From: Oscillospiraceae bacterium
Lineage (GTDB): Bacteria; Bacillota; Clostridia; Oscillospirales; CAG-272
Direction of reading: 5' to 3'
DNA: 64,000 nucleotides
Assembly: GCA_015065215.1 (NCBI GenBank)
Contig: SVQT01000003.1
Span: 40,019-104,018, forward strand
In this document: positions 30,402 to 40,731 of the stretch, one piece after another
Layout of the letters: each line of letters begins with the position of its first letter
How positions within the stretch are numbered: the stretch's first letter is position 1
The notes under the pieces: generated by a model
The model's input: the letters and a program-made list of their open reading frames with translations, nothing else
What the model was told of the DNA's origin: nothing
The model's database searches: none
Translations under genes and position numbers: made by a program

Positions 30402-31856
30402 ATGTTCAAAAGCGTATATGCCAAATATATTTCGACATTTATGCTGATCATTTTCGTCAGTTTTCTGATCCTTGTGCTGATCGTCACCGGCATGGTCAAC
30501 AACTATGCCTCCAACACCAAAGAGGAGGTGTTGAATCATGCGGCGGCGGGTGCGGCGGAGTTCCTGGAAGCAAGGACCTCCAGTGGGTTGAAAACCGACT
30601 TCGGGCAAATGATCGACAATGTATCGGATGACGTGGACCGCATGCTACGGACGCTTGCCGCCATGGATGATGACGTGACCATTCTGCTGGTAGATAACGC
30701 CGATGGCTCGGTGATCCGCATGGTTACGCCGAGCGGTGAGACCGCCTCCAGCGAAGCGGTCATTCCGCGGCATATCATATTAGAAGTCAACGCGGGCAAC
30801 AGCGCGGGCAGACTGGAAAGCTTGGCGGGTGTTTTTGATACCGACCATTTTTTTCGTACGGCACCTGTTTATACCGATGACGGGTATGCTTGTGGCACGG
30901 TGTTTGCTTGTTCCTCTACCAGAACCCAAGATGAACTGCTTGGCGTGATGATCAAAACCATCCTGATCGCCTCGCTTTGGGTGATGCTGGCGGCACTGGT
31001 GGCGGTATATCTTCTCACAGAGCGAGTTATTGGTCCTTTGAAGGATATGAGTCGCATGGCCAAACAGTTTGCCGCGGGTAACTATGAGGCACGTGTGCGT
31101 GTGCGCGGCAACGATGAGGTGTCGCAATTGGCCAGAGCTTTTAATAACATGGCTGAGTCAATCTCTCGTCTGGAGTTGATGCGCAACACGTTTGTGGCGA
31201 ATGTTTCTCATGACTTGCGCACGCCGATGACCACCATTTCCGGCTTTATCGACAATATTTTGTCCGGGGCGATCCCTGAGGAAAAAAGAGGATATTATCT
31301 GGAGCTGATCCGCACTGAGGTACAGCGGCTGGCTCGCTTGGTGACATCTCTTCTGGATATTTCCCGTATTCAGGCCGGAGACCGCAAGTTTGATCATAGG
31401 CCTTTTGATATTTGCGAAATGGCCCGTAGAATTCTGATTTCCTTTGAGGCCAAGATCGAGGCGAAGCACCTTGACGTGGAATTTATCTGCGATGAGGAGC
31501 GAATGACGGTGCTGGCGGATTATGACGCCATCTATCAAATCTTGTATAACCTGTGCGACAATGCGGTAAAATTCTCAAAAGAAGGCGGAAAACTTTCTGT
31601 TTCTTTGCGCTTTACTGAGGAACAACGCGCGGTCATTTCTGTCTATAATGAGGGTGAGGGCATTGCAAAAGACGACCTTCCCTTTGTATTTGAGCGTTTT
31701 TACAAGGGCGACAAAAGTCGCGGTCTGGATAAAAGCGGTGCGGGTCTTGGCCTCTTTATTGCAAAGACCATCATGGATGCCCACCATGAAAGGATATGGG
31801 TGGAAAGCGAACAGGGGCGGTACTGTTGCTTTAAGTTTATTTTACCTTTGGTGTAG
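30402..31856 (+). CDS. Sensor histidine kinase (HAMP-HisKA-HATPase)
   Basis: Two TM segments, HAMP, NTFVANVSHDLRTPMTTISGFID, NLCDNAVKFSKEGG, GAGLGLFIAKTIMDAH. Confidence 0.95.
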   Translation: MFKSVYAKYISTFMLIIFVSFLILVLIVTGMVNNYASNTKEEVLNHAAAGAAEFLEARTSSGLKTDFGQMIDNVSDDVDRMLRTLAAMDDDVTILLVDNADGSVIRMVTPSGETASSEAVIPRHIILEVNAGNSAGRLESLAGVFDTDHFFRTAPVYTDDGYACGTVFACSSTRTQDELLGVMIKTILIASLWVMLAALVAVYLLTERVIGPLKDMSRMAKQFAAGNYEARVRVRGNDEVSQLARAFNNMAESISRLELMRNTFVANVSHDLRTPMTTISGFIDNILSGAIPEEKRGYYLELIRTEVQRLARLVTSLLDISRIQAGDRKFDHRPFDICEMARRILISFEAKIEAKHLDVEFICDEERMTVLADYDAIYQILYNLCDNAVKFSKEGGKLSVSLRFTEEQRAVISVYNEGEGIAKDDLPFVFERFYKGDKSRGLDKSGAGLGLFIAKTIMDAHHERIWVESEQGRYCCFKFILPLV

Positions 31857-31864
31857 GAGTGCGT

Positions 31865-33286
31865 ATGGAAGAGGAAAAGAGAACCGAGGACACGGCGCTT
31901 TCAGGGGAACCGTCCGATACAGTTGAACAGGTGGAAGGCACCCCGAGACAGTCGGCTGAGGCTGATCCTGATGCGGCACAGAGCGATTGCGCGGCGGAGG
32001 CGGAAACAGTTGCCGGGCAAGACGTTGCGGCAGGGGCACAGCAGCCGTGCGCTAAAGAGGCTACCCTAAACGGGACCGCTTGGGATTTTGGCGGTCAAAC
32101 AGGGGAAGGCGCCCAAACAAAGGGCAAACGGATCAACTTTTTTGCTGTGTTTGGCATGGCGTTTGGCGTTTGCATGTTGCTTTTTGTATTGGTTTTGTTT
32201 TTGGGTGACGGCAAGTTTGAGATTATTCGCAACGTGTTGCGTGAGCGCATCGTTTATGTACGTCAGGATGACGGCACCAGCGGCTTGCTGACCCCCAACG
32301 AGGCGGCGGATAAGGTGAAGCAGTCCGCTGTCAGTATTGTGGCCACCACCGATACAGGCAGTAGCATTGGTTCCGGTTTTGTTTATTCGGCAGACGGCTA
32401 TATTATTACCAATTATCATGTTATTGAAAAAGCCAACACGGTACAGGTCATCCTGCCGGATGGGCTGGCCTGTGATGCCACTGTTCGGGGCTACAATATA
32501 GCGGCTGACGTAGCGGTTTTAAAGATTGAGGCATCTGATTTGGTGCCGGCCGCCATAGGTCAATCCGCGGATCTCTTGGTGGGTGACGCGGTGGTTGCCA
32601 TTGGCACTCCCGCCAAGCTGGATTATGCGGCTACCGCTACTTTTGGCACCGTTTCAGCTACACGTCGGTTGGTATCCATTTCCAACGATAGCGGCACTGT
32701 TTCTAAGAAAATGACCTTGATCCAGACCGATACCAGCGTCAACCCGGGTAATTCGGGCGGCCCTCTTGCCGATATGTACGGCAATGTGATTGGTGTTGTG
32801 GTGATGAAGATCACCGATTATGGCGGCATCGCTTTTGAGGGCATTGGGTTCGCCCTGCCTATTGACGGTGTGAAACTGATCGCAGAGGAGATCATCGCCA
32901 AAGGCTCCTTTTCCGGCAGAAATCCCATTGCCGAGGGGCGCTCTTTGCTGGGTGTAACAGGACATGGCGGTAAAAAAGGCCTTTGGTACGCGGATGTTGC
33001 CGATGCGAACGGCAGCATGGCGGCATCCGAGACCGAAAAGCCGGGTTATCACTATATGGCCGAAAATGGCATTTATGTCATGGGCGTCAACAGCACCAAC
33101 TCCGCGGGCAAGGTAGAGATCGGAGATATTATTTTGGCAGTGAACGGCTTGCGGGTGGGAAATACCGTAGATTTGATCGCTGCCGTCAATCGCTGCTATG
33201 CGGGCGAGCGGGTGACACTGACCATTTTGCGCAACGGGCAGGAGATCAAGATGGAAATCCTGCTGTATGAGGAAGCATTATACTAA
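31865..33286 (+). CDS. HtrA/DegP-like membrane-anchored trypsin-like serine protease with PDZ
   Basis: Acidic cytoplasmic N-terminus, TM helix, YIITNYHVIEKA, VNPGNSGGPLADMYGNVIGV; PDZ-like IYVMGVNSTNSAGKVEIGDIILAVNGLRV. Confidence 0.93.
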   Translation: MEEEKRTEDTALSGEPSDTVEQVEGTPRQSAEADPDAAQSDCAAEAETVAGQDVAAGAQQPCAKEATLNGTAWDFGGQTGEGAQTKGKRINFFAVFGMAFGVCMLLFVLVLFLGDGKFEIIRNVLRERIVYVRQDDGTSGLLTPNEAADKVKQSAVSIVATTDTGSSIGSGFVYSADGYIITNYHVIEKANTVQVILPDGLACDATVRGYNIAADVAVLKIEASDLVPAAIGQSADLLVGDAVVAIGTPAKLDYAATATFGTVSATRRLVSISNDSGTVSKKMTLIQTDTSVNPGNSGGPLADMYGNVIGVVVMKITDYGGIAFEGIGFALPIDGVKLIAEEIIAKGSFSGRNPIAEGRSLLGVTGHGGKKGLWYADVADANGSMAASETEKPGYHYMAENGIYVMGVNSTNSAGKVEIGDIILAVNGLRVGNTVDLIAAVNRCYAGERVTLTILRNGQEIKMEILLYEEALY

Positions 33287-33310
33287 AAGTATAGGTGAAA
33301 GGATACGACT

Positions 33311-34060
33311 ATGCCTGAATTTTTAAGTTTCATGGAGCCATTACGTCATTTGACGGCGGCAAACGGTGTATATGTCACCTTGTTCCGGCTGGGCATTGCG
33401 GCAATCTGCGGCGGTGTTATTGGCTTAGAGCGTGGCAGAAAACGCCGGCCCGCCGGCTTCCGTACCCATATGCTGGTCTGTATCGGTGCCGCCCTTGCTA
33501 TGCTGATTAGCCAGTATTTGACGATGATGGCGCAGACCGATTGGCAATGGATCTATACAAAATTAAATATTACGCCTACCGATGCCGCCCGTTTGGGGGC
33601 ACAGGTGATCAACGGTATCGGCTTCCTTGGCGCGGGCACCATCATTGTTACCGGTCAGCAGGAGGTCAAGGGCTTGACAACGGCGGCTGGCCTTTGGGCG
33701 TCAGCATGTATGGGGCTTTGCATTGGCGCGGGCTTTGTAGAGGGTGCGATCATCGGTTGTGCGTTGATCAGCGTGACCATCATTGTGCTGACCCGTGTGG
33801 AGCGCATCGTGATGAACAGGTCTCGTAACCTGAATTTAAACATCGAGTTTTTACATATTGATGATTTGGGTAAGATCATTTCCGCTATCAAGGAACAGGA
33901 TATTCGCATTTTTGATGTGGAGATCCACAAAAACAAAAGTAGCACAGGTGGCTTCCCCAGTGCTGTCTTTTCCATTCGATTGCCCAAAAAGATGCACCAC
34001 GCAAAAGTATTAACGTTGATTGCCGATGTGGAAAATGTTCGCTCGGTAGAAGAACTGTAA
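33311..34060 (+). CDS. MgtC/SapB family membrane protein (copy 1)
   Basis: GGVIGLERGRKRRPAGFRTHMLVCIGAALAMLISQYL; INGIGFLGAGTIIV...KGLTTAAGLWASACMGL. Confidence 0.94.
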   Translation: MPEFLSFMEPLRHLTAANGVYVTLFRLGIAAICGGVIGLERGRKRRPAGFRTHMLVCIGAALAMLISQYLTMMAQTDWQWIYTKLNITPTDAARLGAQVINGIGFLGAGTIIVTGQQEVKGLTTAAGLWASACMGLCIGAGFVEGAIIGCALISVTIIVLTRVERIVMNRSRNLNLNIEFLHIDDLGKIISAIKEQDIRIFDVEIHKNKSSTGGFPSAVFSIRLPKKMHHAKVLTLIADVENVRSVEEL

Positions 34061-34074
34061 GGAGGTGACTGTCG

Positions 34075-34785
34075 ATGCAAGCGTTCTATGATTTTTGGGA
34101 CACGGTGATCCGTTTTTCAGACGGCTTCCATATGTGGGGAGCGTTGATCCGGATGTGCTTGGCGGTTGTCTGCGGCGGCATCATTGGTATCGAGCGAGAA
34201 TTCAAACGCCGCCCGGCCGGCTTCCGCACGCATATTCTGATCTGTCTTGGCGCGTCACTGACCATGCTGACCAGTCAATATCTCCTGCTTTATCTGGAGG
34301 AGGTTACCGACGTTGCCCGTCTTGGCGCACAGGTCATTGCCGGTATTGGTTTTATCGGCGCGGGTACCATTATTGTTACCAAGCGCCGTCAGGTCAAGGG
34401 CCTCACGACCGCGGCGGGTCTTTGGACCTCCGCTATTGTGGGCCTTGCCATTGGCTCCGGTTATGTAGAAGCTGCTCTGATCACCACCGCTTTGGTGATT
34501 GTGGTTGAATTGCTGCTGTCGCGCTTTGAGTATTTCATTATGTCTCGGGCACGTAACATCAATTTATATGTAGAGTACAAAGAGACAGAGGCGTTGACGC
34601 AAATGACCGATTATTTGCGGGACCGTCGGGTACATATCACCGATTTGCAGATCACAAAATCCGCTACCGTCACCAAAAATCCGTGTGCGATTTTCTCATT
34701 GGAAATGCCGATGAAGATGAGCCATGACAAGTTGATGACCGCATTGGCCGGCATTGAAGGCGTTGTCTCGGTAGAAGAGCTTTGA
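34075..34785 (+). CDS. MgtC/SapB family membrane protein (copy 2)
   Basis: GGIIGIEREFKRRPAGFRTHILICLGASLTMLTSQYL; IAGIGFIGAGTIIV...KGLTTAAGLWTSAIVGL; SD AAGGAGGT. Confidence 0.94.
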   Translation: MQAFYDFWDTVIRFSDGFHMWGALIRMCLAVVCGGIIGIEREFKRRPAGFRTHILICLGASLTMLTSQYLLLYLEEVTDVARLGAQVIAGIGFIGAGTIIVTKRRQVKGLTTAAGLWTSAIVGLAIGSGYVEAALITTALVIVVELLLSRFEYFIMSRARNINLYVEYKETEALTQMTDYLRDRRVHITDLQITKSATVTKNPCAIFSLEMPMKMSHDKLMTALAGIEGVVSVEEL

Positions 34786-34800
34786 GCCTATCAAAAAGGA

Positions 34801-34862
34801 TCGCCCGGCAGAATCTCTTGGTTGTCGTTCAGACATCAGGAGATCCTGCCGGGCGGCGTTTT
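34801..34862. terminator. Terminator hairpin between convergent mgtC-like and GH127 genes
   Basis: CGCCCGGCAGAATCTC...GAGATCCTGCCGGGCG followed by GCGTTTTTATTTTT. Confidence 0.75.
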
Positions 34863-36718
34863 TATTTTTCTGCCATTGGCAGTACCGTCATACGCAAATT
34901 GGTGCAGCCGTAGGGAATAAGACGGAGCCTTTGTGGCTTGCCGATCGCTTTGCGGCTGTTGGGCAGCGCCTTGCAGTGTTGATTTTCTTCTCCCCAATCA
35001 ATCGGGACCAGTGTGGTTTCCAGCGCGGTCATAGCGCCCTCGGGAGAGAATAGGAACGTGCCGTCGTTCTCTGTTTCAAGATAATGGAAGGCGTCCTCTG
35101 TAAAGGCATAGGCAAAGGGCGTTGTGGGAAGAACCTCGTAATCGCAGTAGGGGAATTTGCGTAGCACGCCTTTCTTTTCATATTCCAGCCGGTGCCATTT
35201 GTCACCGATCGGCAAAGCGTAAAGCAGGGGACCGCGACGCACGCTGAACATGCCTTCATAAGTGGGCGTCATTTGCGTTTCAAAGTCTAACGTGACGGTT
35301 ACGGTACACTCACCGCTCCATTCCCGCTCAACCGCGAAAAAGGCACCGACGGGTACAGATTTTCCATCTACCGTGGCAGCACTCGCAAAGCCGGGTATGC
35401 GGATCGAGAGAGGGAATTTTACCGCCTTAGGGGTGCTGACGGTATAGGTCAGGGTATTGCGGAAGGGATAGTTGGTATCCAGCGTAACCGATACAGGCGT
35501 GCCGTCAATTTCTGTTTCTACCGCGGCGGGAATCAGGAGGGTGGAGGCAATGCCTTTCTTTGTTTTCATAAAGGCGGAAAGAGCAAATTTGGGAAAGCCT
35601 TGTCCCATATTGGCGGTGCAGCAGCCGAATTCAGGCTCTAGACCAAAGAGGTGCGCCTCACCCTTATTGGTGGTGTATTGCACCACCTCGCGGGGCATGA
35701 TGCGGCATGCGTTCTGATTGGCGAGCTGCACATATTGATGGGCCCACATGTCGGGTGAGCAGGTAGCGGGCAGGGCGTTAAAGCCGAGAAGCTCGGTGCG
35801 GTCGCCCCAGACAGCGTTGCCGGTGATCGAAAGCAGGGTTTCATAGGAGAACATGGCCTCTACTACGGCGCAAAGCTCGGTGCCCTGAATGGGGGATCTG
35901 CCTGCCAAGCACTCGTCGCCCGAAAAAATGCCGTAAGGCTGTCCATGGTGTTCCTGTAGCAGTGAGAGAGCCTTGTTGGCAAAGTCCTCGGGATCCTCAC
36001 CGGTGCGCAAGCTGTATAGGGCACGGCTCTTCAGCATCATGGCCTGATTGACCACATGATGCAAAAAGCCCCATGTGTTGCCGCCAAAGCGCGGTGCTTT
36101 GTGCCGCCAATACGCAAAAATGTTCCGCCAATCCACGCCGATCGAGGCGATCTTGTCGCACAGCTCAATGATCCAATCTTCATGATACCAATCGTAAAGG
36201 CGGTAAAGAGCAAACAGGATCTCAAACCAACGGGCGGCGCCCCACCGCAAAAGCATATTTTTGTCGGTGTGGTTGTCAAAATTTTTCATCGCCCGGTACA
36301 ATACATCGGGGATGCGACTGTCACCCGAGCAATCGTACCACAGCACCAGCACCTTGGAGATCAGGATCAGAGCCCAGGTGTCATAGCTGCCACGCTTTTT
36401 GTCCTCACAGGGGCAGAGCCAGCCGTCCGGCTGTTGACGGGCGATAATGGCGTCGATATATTTTTTGGCTCTGGCTATCATATCCTCGTTTTCCAGCAGA
36501 TAGGCGAGCGGAATGAAACCGTCAAGCCAGTAGGGAACACGCTCCCACGCCTCGTGGGCGCCACCGATCCAACTGCTGTCGGCAACATCAGGCCAAATCT
36601 TATCCAAATTGCCGGCAAGTCCATTTGCTTGAATTTCCAATTGGCGGCGAAGCCAGCCGCGGGGCTTTATTTCCTTGGTTGTAAAGGGAGTCATTGCGAG
36701 CGCTTTCAATTCTGCCAT
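34862..36718 (-). CDS. Glycoside hydrolase family 127-like (beta-L-arabinofuranosidase / former DUF1680)
   Basis: ARRQ..GWLCP pattern, HHVVNQAMMLKS, CCTANMGQGFPKFALSAFMKT (Cys-containing GH127-like motif), VRRGPLLYALPIGDKW. Confidence 0.85.
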   Translation of the reverse strand: MAELKALAMTPFTTKEIKPRGWLRRQLEIQANGLAGNLDKIWPDVADSSWIGGAHEAWERVPYWLDGFIPLAYLLENEDMIARAKKYIDAIIARQQPDGWLCPCEDKKRGSYDTWALILISKVLVLWYDCSGDSRIPDVLYRAMKNFDNHTDKNMLLRWGAARWFEILFALYRLYDWYHEDWIIELCDKIASIGVDWRNIFAYWRHKAPRFGGNTWGFLHHVVNQAMMLKSRALYSLRTGEDPEDFANKALSLLQEHHGQPYGIFSGDECLAGRSPIQGTELCAVVEAMFSYETLLSITGNAVWGDRTELLGFNALPATCSPDMWAHQYVQLANQNACRIMPREVVQYTTNKGEAHLFGLEPEFGCCTANMGQGFPKFALSAFMKTKKGIASTLLIPAAVETEIDGTPVSVTLDTNYPFRNTLTYTVSTPKAVKFPLSIRIPGFASAATVDGKSVPVGAFFAVEREWSGECTVTVTLDFETQMTPTYEGMFSVRRGPLLYALPIGDKWHRLEYEKKGVLRKFPYCDYEVLPTTPFAYAFTEDAFHYLETENDGTFLFSPEGAMTALETTLVPIDWGEENQHCKALPNSRKAIGKPQRLRLIPYGCTNLRMTVLPMAEK

Positions 36719-36818
36719 AGTCAGCATCCTTTCCAAAAATCACTTTACTGTTATTTTAAAGAGTTTGAGCTGAAATTGCAATGCAAAAATAGCGGATATA
36801 GTGCAAAAAAACGATATT

Positions 36819-37886
36819 TTAGATAGGAATGGCCACCAGATCAATGTCCCAGGCGGGCACACTGCGCTCTCGGGTAAGATAAAAACGGTAATCGGGGCAA
36901 ATGGTCCGCAAGAGTAGCGGAATTTCGAAAAGATCGGCGCTACGGTGGTAAAGGGCGACGCGCAAGATGGGATGATGGCGGCGTATGGTCTCCACTGAGC
37001 CTTGTAGCGCTTTTTGCTCAGCGCCCTCGATGTCATATTTGATATAGTCCACAGGGCGAGCGCGCAAAAGACTGTCAGGGGTGGCGGTTGGCACCGTGAC
37101 ACGGCTTTTGCCGGTGCAAAGTCCCGCGTTGCGGTTGCCGGTATCATCAAAAGCCGCCTCGCCCACTTTGTCGCAAACTGCCACCTGATGACATTCGACC
37201 TCGCAATCCGTTACCGTCTCCTGCCAGGCTGAGAGCTTTTTAAAATTGCGCCGGTCAGGTTCCGCGGCAAGAAGAAAGTCCAACGCGAAGCGTTGCATGG
37301 CCTCTCTCGCGCTATCTCCGGTATAGGCGCCGAAATCGGCAATTTTTCGTACCGTTTTGTGGGATTTTTGTAAGATCTCCCACGCGCTTTCCTCACTGAC
37401 CGCCCAGAGCAGGTCGGAAAGCGAGCCGGAAAGCCGAAATTTTATGATGCGATCGAATAGCTCTTTGGAAAGATCATCGGCAAAAAGGTTTCGGGCGGCG
37501 TTGATCTCTTTTGAATGCTGCTTGAAGAAATTGCTATCAAACAAAGGGCCGCCGCATACAGGCATATCGGGCACCAGCAGCTCGAACTGCTCCGCCACTT
37601 GGCAGATCAGCGCTAAAACCTCTGGGCGCGCTGTGCCAAAAGCCAACAGAATGACGCAATCGGTGGGGGCATATTTTTCTTTGACCTCAGAAAAGGACAT
37701 CACGCGCATGCCGTGAAATATTTGCCCCCGCACAAAGCCGTCGCTGGCAAAAACGCCTACGACGGAAATGCCTCTGGCACAAAGCTCGGCTATGATCTTG
37801 TCCGCACCATTTCCCATACCGTATAGCAGGATAGCACGTTTTTCTGTGGCCAAACGCTGAAAAAGATCCGGTGTAGTATTTATCAT
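36819..37886 (-). CDS. FkbM-family methyltransferase with N-terminal Rossmann-like domain
   Basis: ILLYGMGNGADKIIAELCARGISVVGVFASD; IADFGAYTGDS; ARPVDYIKYDIEGAEQKALQGSVETIRRHHPILRVALYH. Confidence 0.82.
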   Translation of the reverse strand: MINTTPDLFQRLATEKRAILLYGMGNGADKIIAELCARGISVVGVFASDGFVRGQIFHGMRVMSFSEVKEKYAPTDCVILLAFGTARPEVLALICQVAEQFELLVPDMPVCGGPLFDSNFFKQHSKEINAARNLFADDLSKELFDRIIKFRLSGSLSDLLWAVSEESAWEILQKSHKTVRKIADFGAYTGDSAREAMQRFALDFLLAAEPDRRNFKKLSAWQETVTDCEVECHQVAVCDKVGEAAFDDTGNRNAGLCTGKSRVTVPTATPDSLLRARPVDYIKYDIEGAEQKALQGSVETIRRHHPILRVALYHRSADLFEIPLLLRTICPDYRFYLTRERSVPAWDIDLVAIPI

Positions 37887-37899
37887 AGTTCCTCCGTTA

Positions 37900-37931
37900 A
37901 AAATGGTGCCGTCCAAGGACAGCACCATTTA
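37900..37931 (-). terminator. Terminator after the HIT-aspartate kinase side or between minus-strand units
   Basis: AAATGGTGCCGTCC-aagg-ACAGCACCATTT. Confidence 0.5.
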
Positions 37932-37940
37932 TTTTGGCAG

Positions 37941-38279
37941 TTAGCCCATTTGCTCAGAGAGTTTTTTGCCACCGAGAATATGGAAATGCAGATGCTTTAC
38001 CGATTGGCAAGCGTCCTCGCCGCAGTTGGTAAGCACACGGTAACCGTTCGCAAGACCTTCTTGCTTGGCAATTGCCGGGATGGCCTCAAAGATCTTTGCT
38101 ATCATAGCGCTGTTCTCGGCGGTAATGCCGTCAGCTGAAGCGATGTGTTGCTTGGGAATGACCAGCACGTGAACCGGCGCTTGGGGCGCAATGTCACGGA
38201 AGGCATAGATCCATTCGTTTTCGTACACCTTGGCACAGGGAATATCACCTGCTAAAATTTTACAGAAAAGGCAGTCCAT
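37941..38279 (-). CDS. HIT (histidine triad) family protein
   Basis: MDCLFCKILAGDIPCAKVYEN; SVKHLHFHILGG. Confidence 0.95.
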   Translation of the reverse strand: MDCLFCKILAGDIPCAKVYENEWIYAFRDIAPQAPVHVLVIPKQHIASADGITAENSAMIAKIFEAIPAIAKQEGLANGYRVLTNCGEDACQSVKHLHFHILGGKKLSEQMG

Positions 38280-38292
38280 CAAAGCGACCTCC

Positions 38293-39618
38293 TTATTTTA
38301 CAAATTCCTTAAAAATCGCGGAGAGTGCGGTTTCGTAAGCATCCTCGTCTACACCCAAAATAATGTTCAGCTCGCTGGAGCCCTGGTCGATCATACGGAT
38401 GTTGACGCCTGCAGCAGAAACAGCGTTAAAGACACGGGCAGCGGTGCCTTTGGCCTTAACCATACCGCGGCCTACCACGGCAATGAGGCAAAGACCGTCA
38501 AGTATCTCCACATGATCGGCGCGGACCAGGCGACTGATCGAGTTGATGATCCGCTCGCGGCGGCCCTCAAGCGCTTGCGTGGCCACCACAATGCTCATGG
38601 TGTCGATGCCGGAGGGGAGATGCTCAAAGGAGATCTCATGATCTTCCAGTATTTCCAGCACGCGGCGGCCAAAGCCAACCTCCGCGTTCATCATGTCTTT
38701 TTCGATATGGATAACCGAAAAGCCCTTTTTGCCGGCAACGCCGGTGATGATCCGCTTGGCGTCATAGCCGGTGGCTGCCGAAACGATCATGGTGCCCGCA
38801 TCCTCAGGAGCGTTGGTGTTGCGGATGTTGATCGGAATATTGGCGTAACGTACGGGGAAGATCGCCTCGTCGTGCAACACGGTAGCACCCATGTAAGAAA
38901 GCTCGCGTAGCTCACGGTAGGTAATGGTCTCGATGGGAGGGGGATTATCTATGACACGGGGATCTGCCATCAAAAAGCCGGAAACGTCGGTCCAGTTTTC
39001 ATAAAGGTCGGCGTCGGCCGCGCGGGCGACAATAGAGCCGGTTATATCAGAGCCGCCGCGAGAGAAGGTCTTGATGGTGCCATTGGGCATCGAGCCGTAG
39101 AAGCCGGGGATAACGGCGTACTCATGCTTTTTCAGTTCCTCGGCGAGTACCGCGTTGGTGCGTTCCTCGTCAAAGGTGCCGTTTTCGCGGAAAAAGATCA
39201 CGCTTTCGGCGTCAATGAAGGAAAAGCCCAGATATTTGGCAAGGATCAGGCTGTTGAGGTATTCACCGCGGGAGGCGGCATAGTCACGGCCGGAGGCATG
39301 AGAAAGCGCGTTTCGAACATAGGACAGCTCACCGGAAATATCAAAATTGATGCCAAGATCGGCAATAATCCCGTTGTAGCGGTTACAAATGTTCTCATAA
39401 TAGGCGTCAATGGTGGCAGCGTCCTCATGTGCGCGGATCATCTCGTAGCAGCGATACAGCATATCGGTGACCTTGATGTCGTCCTTAAAGCGTTTGCCCG
39501 GCGCGGATGCCACAACATAGCGGCGGGAGGGGTCGGCATGAATGATTTCTGCGACCTTTTGGAATTGCTCGGCATCGGCAAGAGAGCTGCCGCCGAATTT
39601 TACAACCTTTGTCAACAT
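38293..39618 (-). CDS. Aspartate kinase
   Basis: VVKFGGSSLADAEQFQKVAEII, GFYGSMPNGTIKTFSRGGSDITGSIVARAADADLYENWTDVSG, C-terminal ACT domains. Confidence 0.95.
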   Translation of the reverse strand: MLTKVVKFGGSSLADAEQFQKVAEIIHADPSRRYVVASAPGKRFKDDIKVTDMLYRCYEMIRAHEDAATIDAYYENICNRYNGIIADLGINFDISGELSYVRNALSHASGRDYAASRGEYLNSLILAKYLGFSFIDAESVIFFRENGTFDEERTNAVLAEELKKHEYAVIPGFYGSMPNGTIKTFSRGGSDITGSIVARAADADLYENWTDVSGFLMADPRVIDNPPPIETITYRELRELSYMGATVLHDEAIFPVRYANIPINIRNTNAPEDAGTMIVSAATGYDAKRIITGVAGKKGFSVIHIEKDMMNAEVGFGRRVLEILEDHEISFEHLPSGIDTMSIVVATQALEGRRERIINSISRLVRADHVEILDGLCLIAVVGRGMVKAKGTAARVFNAVSAAGVNIRMIDQGSSELNIILGVDEDAYETALSAIFKEFVK

Positions 39619-39720
39619 GGTTTCGGTTACTCCTTGATAAAATAATACATTTACTATTATATGATTCTATAGGCTTGTCTGTCAAGAGGGAATCGCCCTT
39701 TTTTGTCAGGTTTTGACCAT

Positions 39721-40731
39721 TTACAGCGAGAGATCAGCTGTTTTGTATGCCTTGGAGTAGGCGCGGCGGCCGGTTGCGTCCTTTAGCTCGAAGCGGAAGT
39801 AGTCACCGTAGATATTGGGATTGTAGGGAAAGCGCGCCTGTGTGACAAGATTTTTCTCGTCCACCTTGCATTGGCATCCTCTGCCCTTTGAGAGCAGAAC
39901 TATGCTCACGACCGGGGAGGTTTTGATTACGATTTCACTGTTTTCTATGTAGAGCTCAAGGAATTCCGGTCCCTCGGTGGCGTAGCAATCGCCCCTTTTG
40001 TAAGCGTCGATCAAGGCTTTGTAGCTTAGCTGGGGGGCCTTGACCATCGTCCAGGCATGACCGCAATCCCAATCCCTGTGATTGTCGTCCCCGCCATTGG
40101 GGATCACGTCAAGCCCCGCGCGGAGCATCTGTTCATAGTGCAGGGAGGTGTTGTCGTTGAGAAAGCGGCATCCGCCGTTGATGACCTCGATGGCGTGTAG
40201 GCCCCGCAGGCCCAGATAATCCTTGGCGGTTTGCAGCGACCATTGCGGATGATTGTAGGTTACCAGAAAGCCGCTCTTTCGCAAGGCGTCGATATAATCG
40301 TTTAACCATGCCACATCGTATTGGGTGGTCTCGATTGTATCTGCTTGGTCATAGACAGCCCATTCTTTTGCCCACTCACGGGCATTGCCGGGCATTGAGG
40401 GGTTGCTTGCGAAGTAGCGGGGCATTCGTACCGTGTCCTGATCCTCGGCAATCAAGTTCAGATGATACACAGGCATGAAAAAGGCGGTTCCCTTGGTGAG
40501 ATCCTGCTTGATGGCTACCTCGTAGCCGTGCAGTGCCACAAAATCCTTGTCACAAAGCTCCCGGTGGGGAATCAGCACCTCATGGTCGGTATAACAAACC
40601 GCATGGTAGCCCAGCGATTTGTATTTTTCCTTGATTTCCGCGGGGGTCATCGTACCGTCTGAAATGTTGGTGTGACAATGGAAATTGACCTTGTAGAAAT
40701 TGCCGGTTTCAGGGAGAAGAAAGGTTTTCAT
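39721..40731 (-). CDS. PHP-domain protein
   Basis: YKVNFHCHTNISDGTMTPAEIKEKYKSLGYHAVCYTDHEVLIPH; VIPNGGDDNH. Confidence 0.87.
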   Translation of the reverse strand: MKTFLLPETGNFYKVNFHCHTNISDGTMTPAEIKEKYKSLGYHAVCYTDHEVLIPHRELCDKDFVALHGYEVAIKQDLTKGTAFFMPVYHLNLIAEDQDTVRMPRYFASNPSMPGNAREWAKEWAVYDQADTIETTQYDVAWLNDYIDALRKSGFLVTYNHPQWSLQTAKDYLGLRGLHAIEVINGGCRFLNDNTSLHYEQMLRAGLDVIPNGGDDNHRDWDCGHAWTMVKAPQLSYKALIDAYKRGDCYATEGPEFLELYIENSEIVIKTSPVVSIVLLSKGRGCQCKVDEKNLVTQARFPYNPNIYGDYFRFELKDATGRRAYSKAYKTADLSL

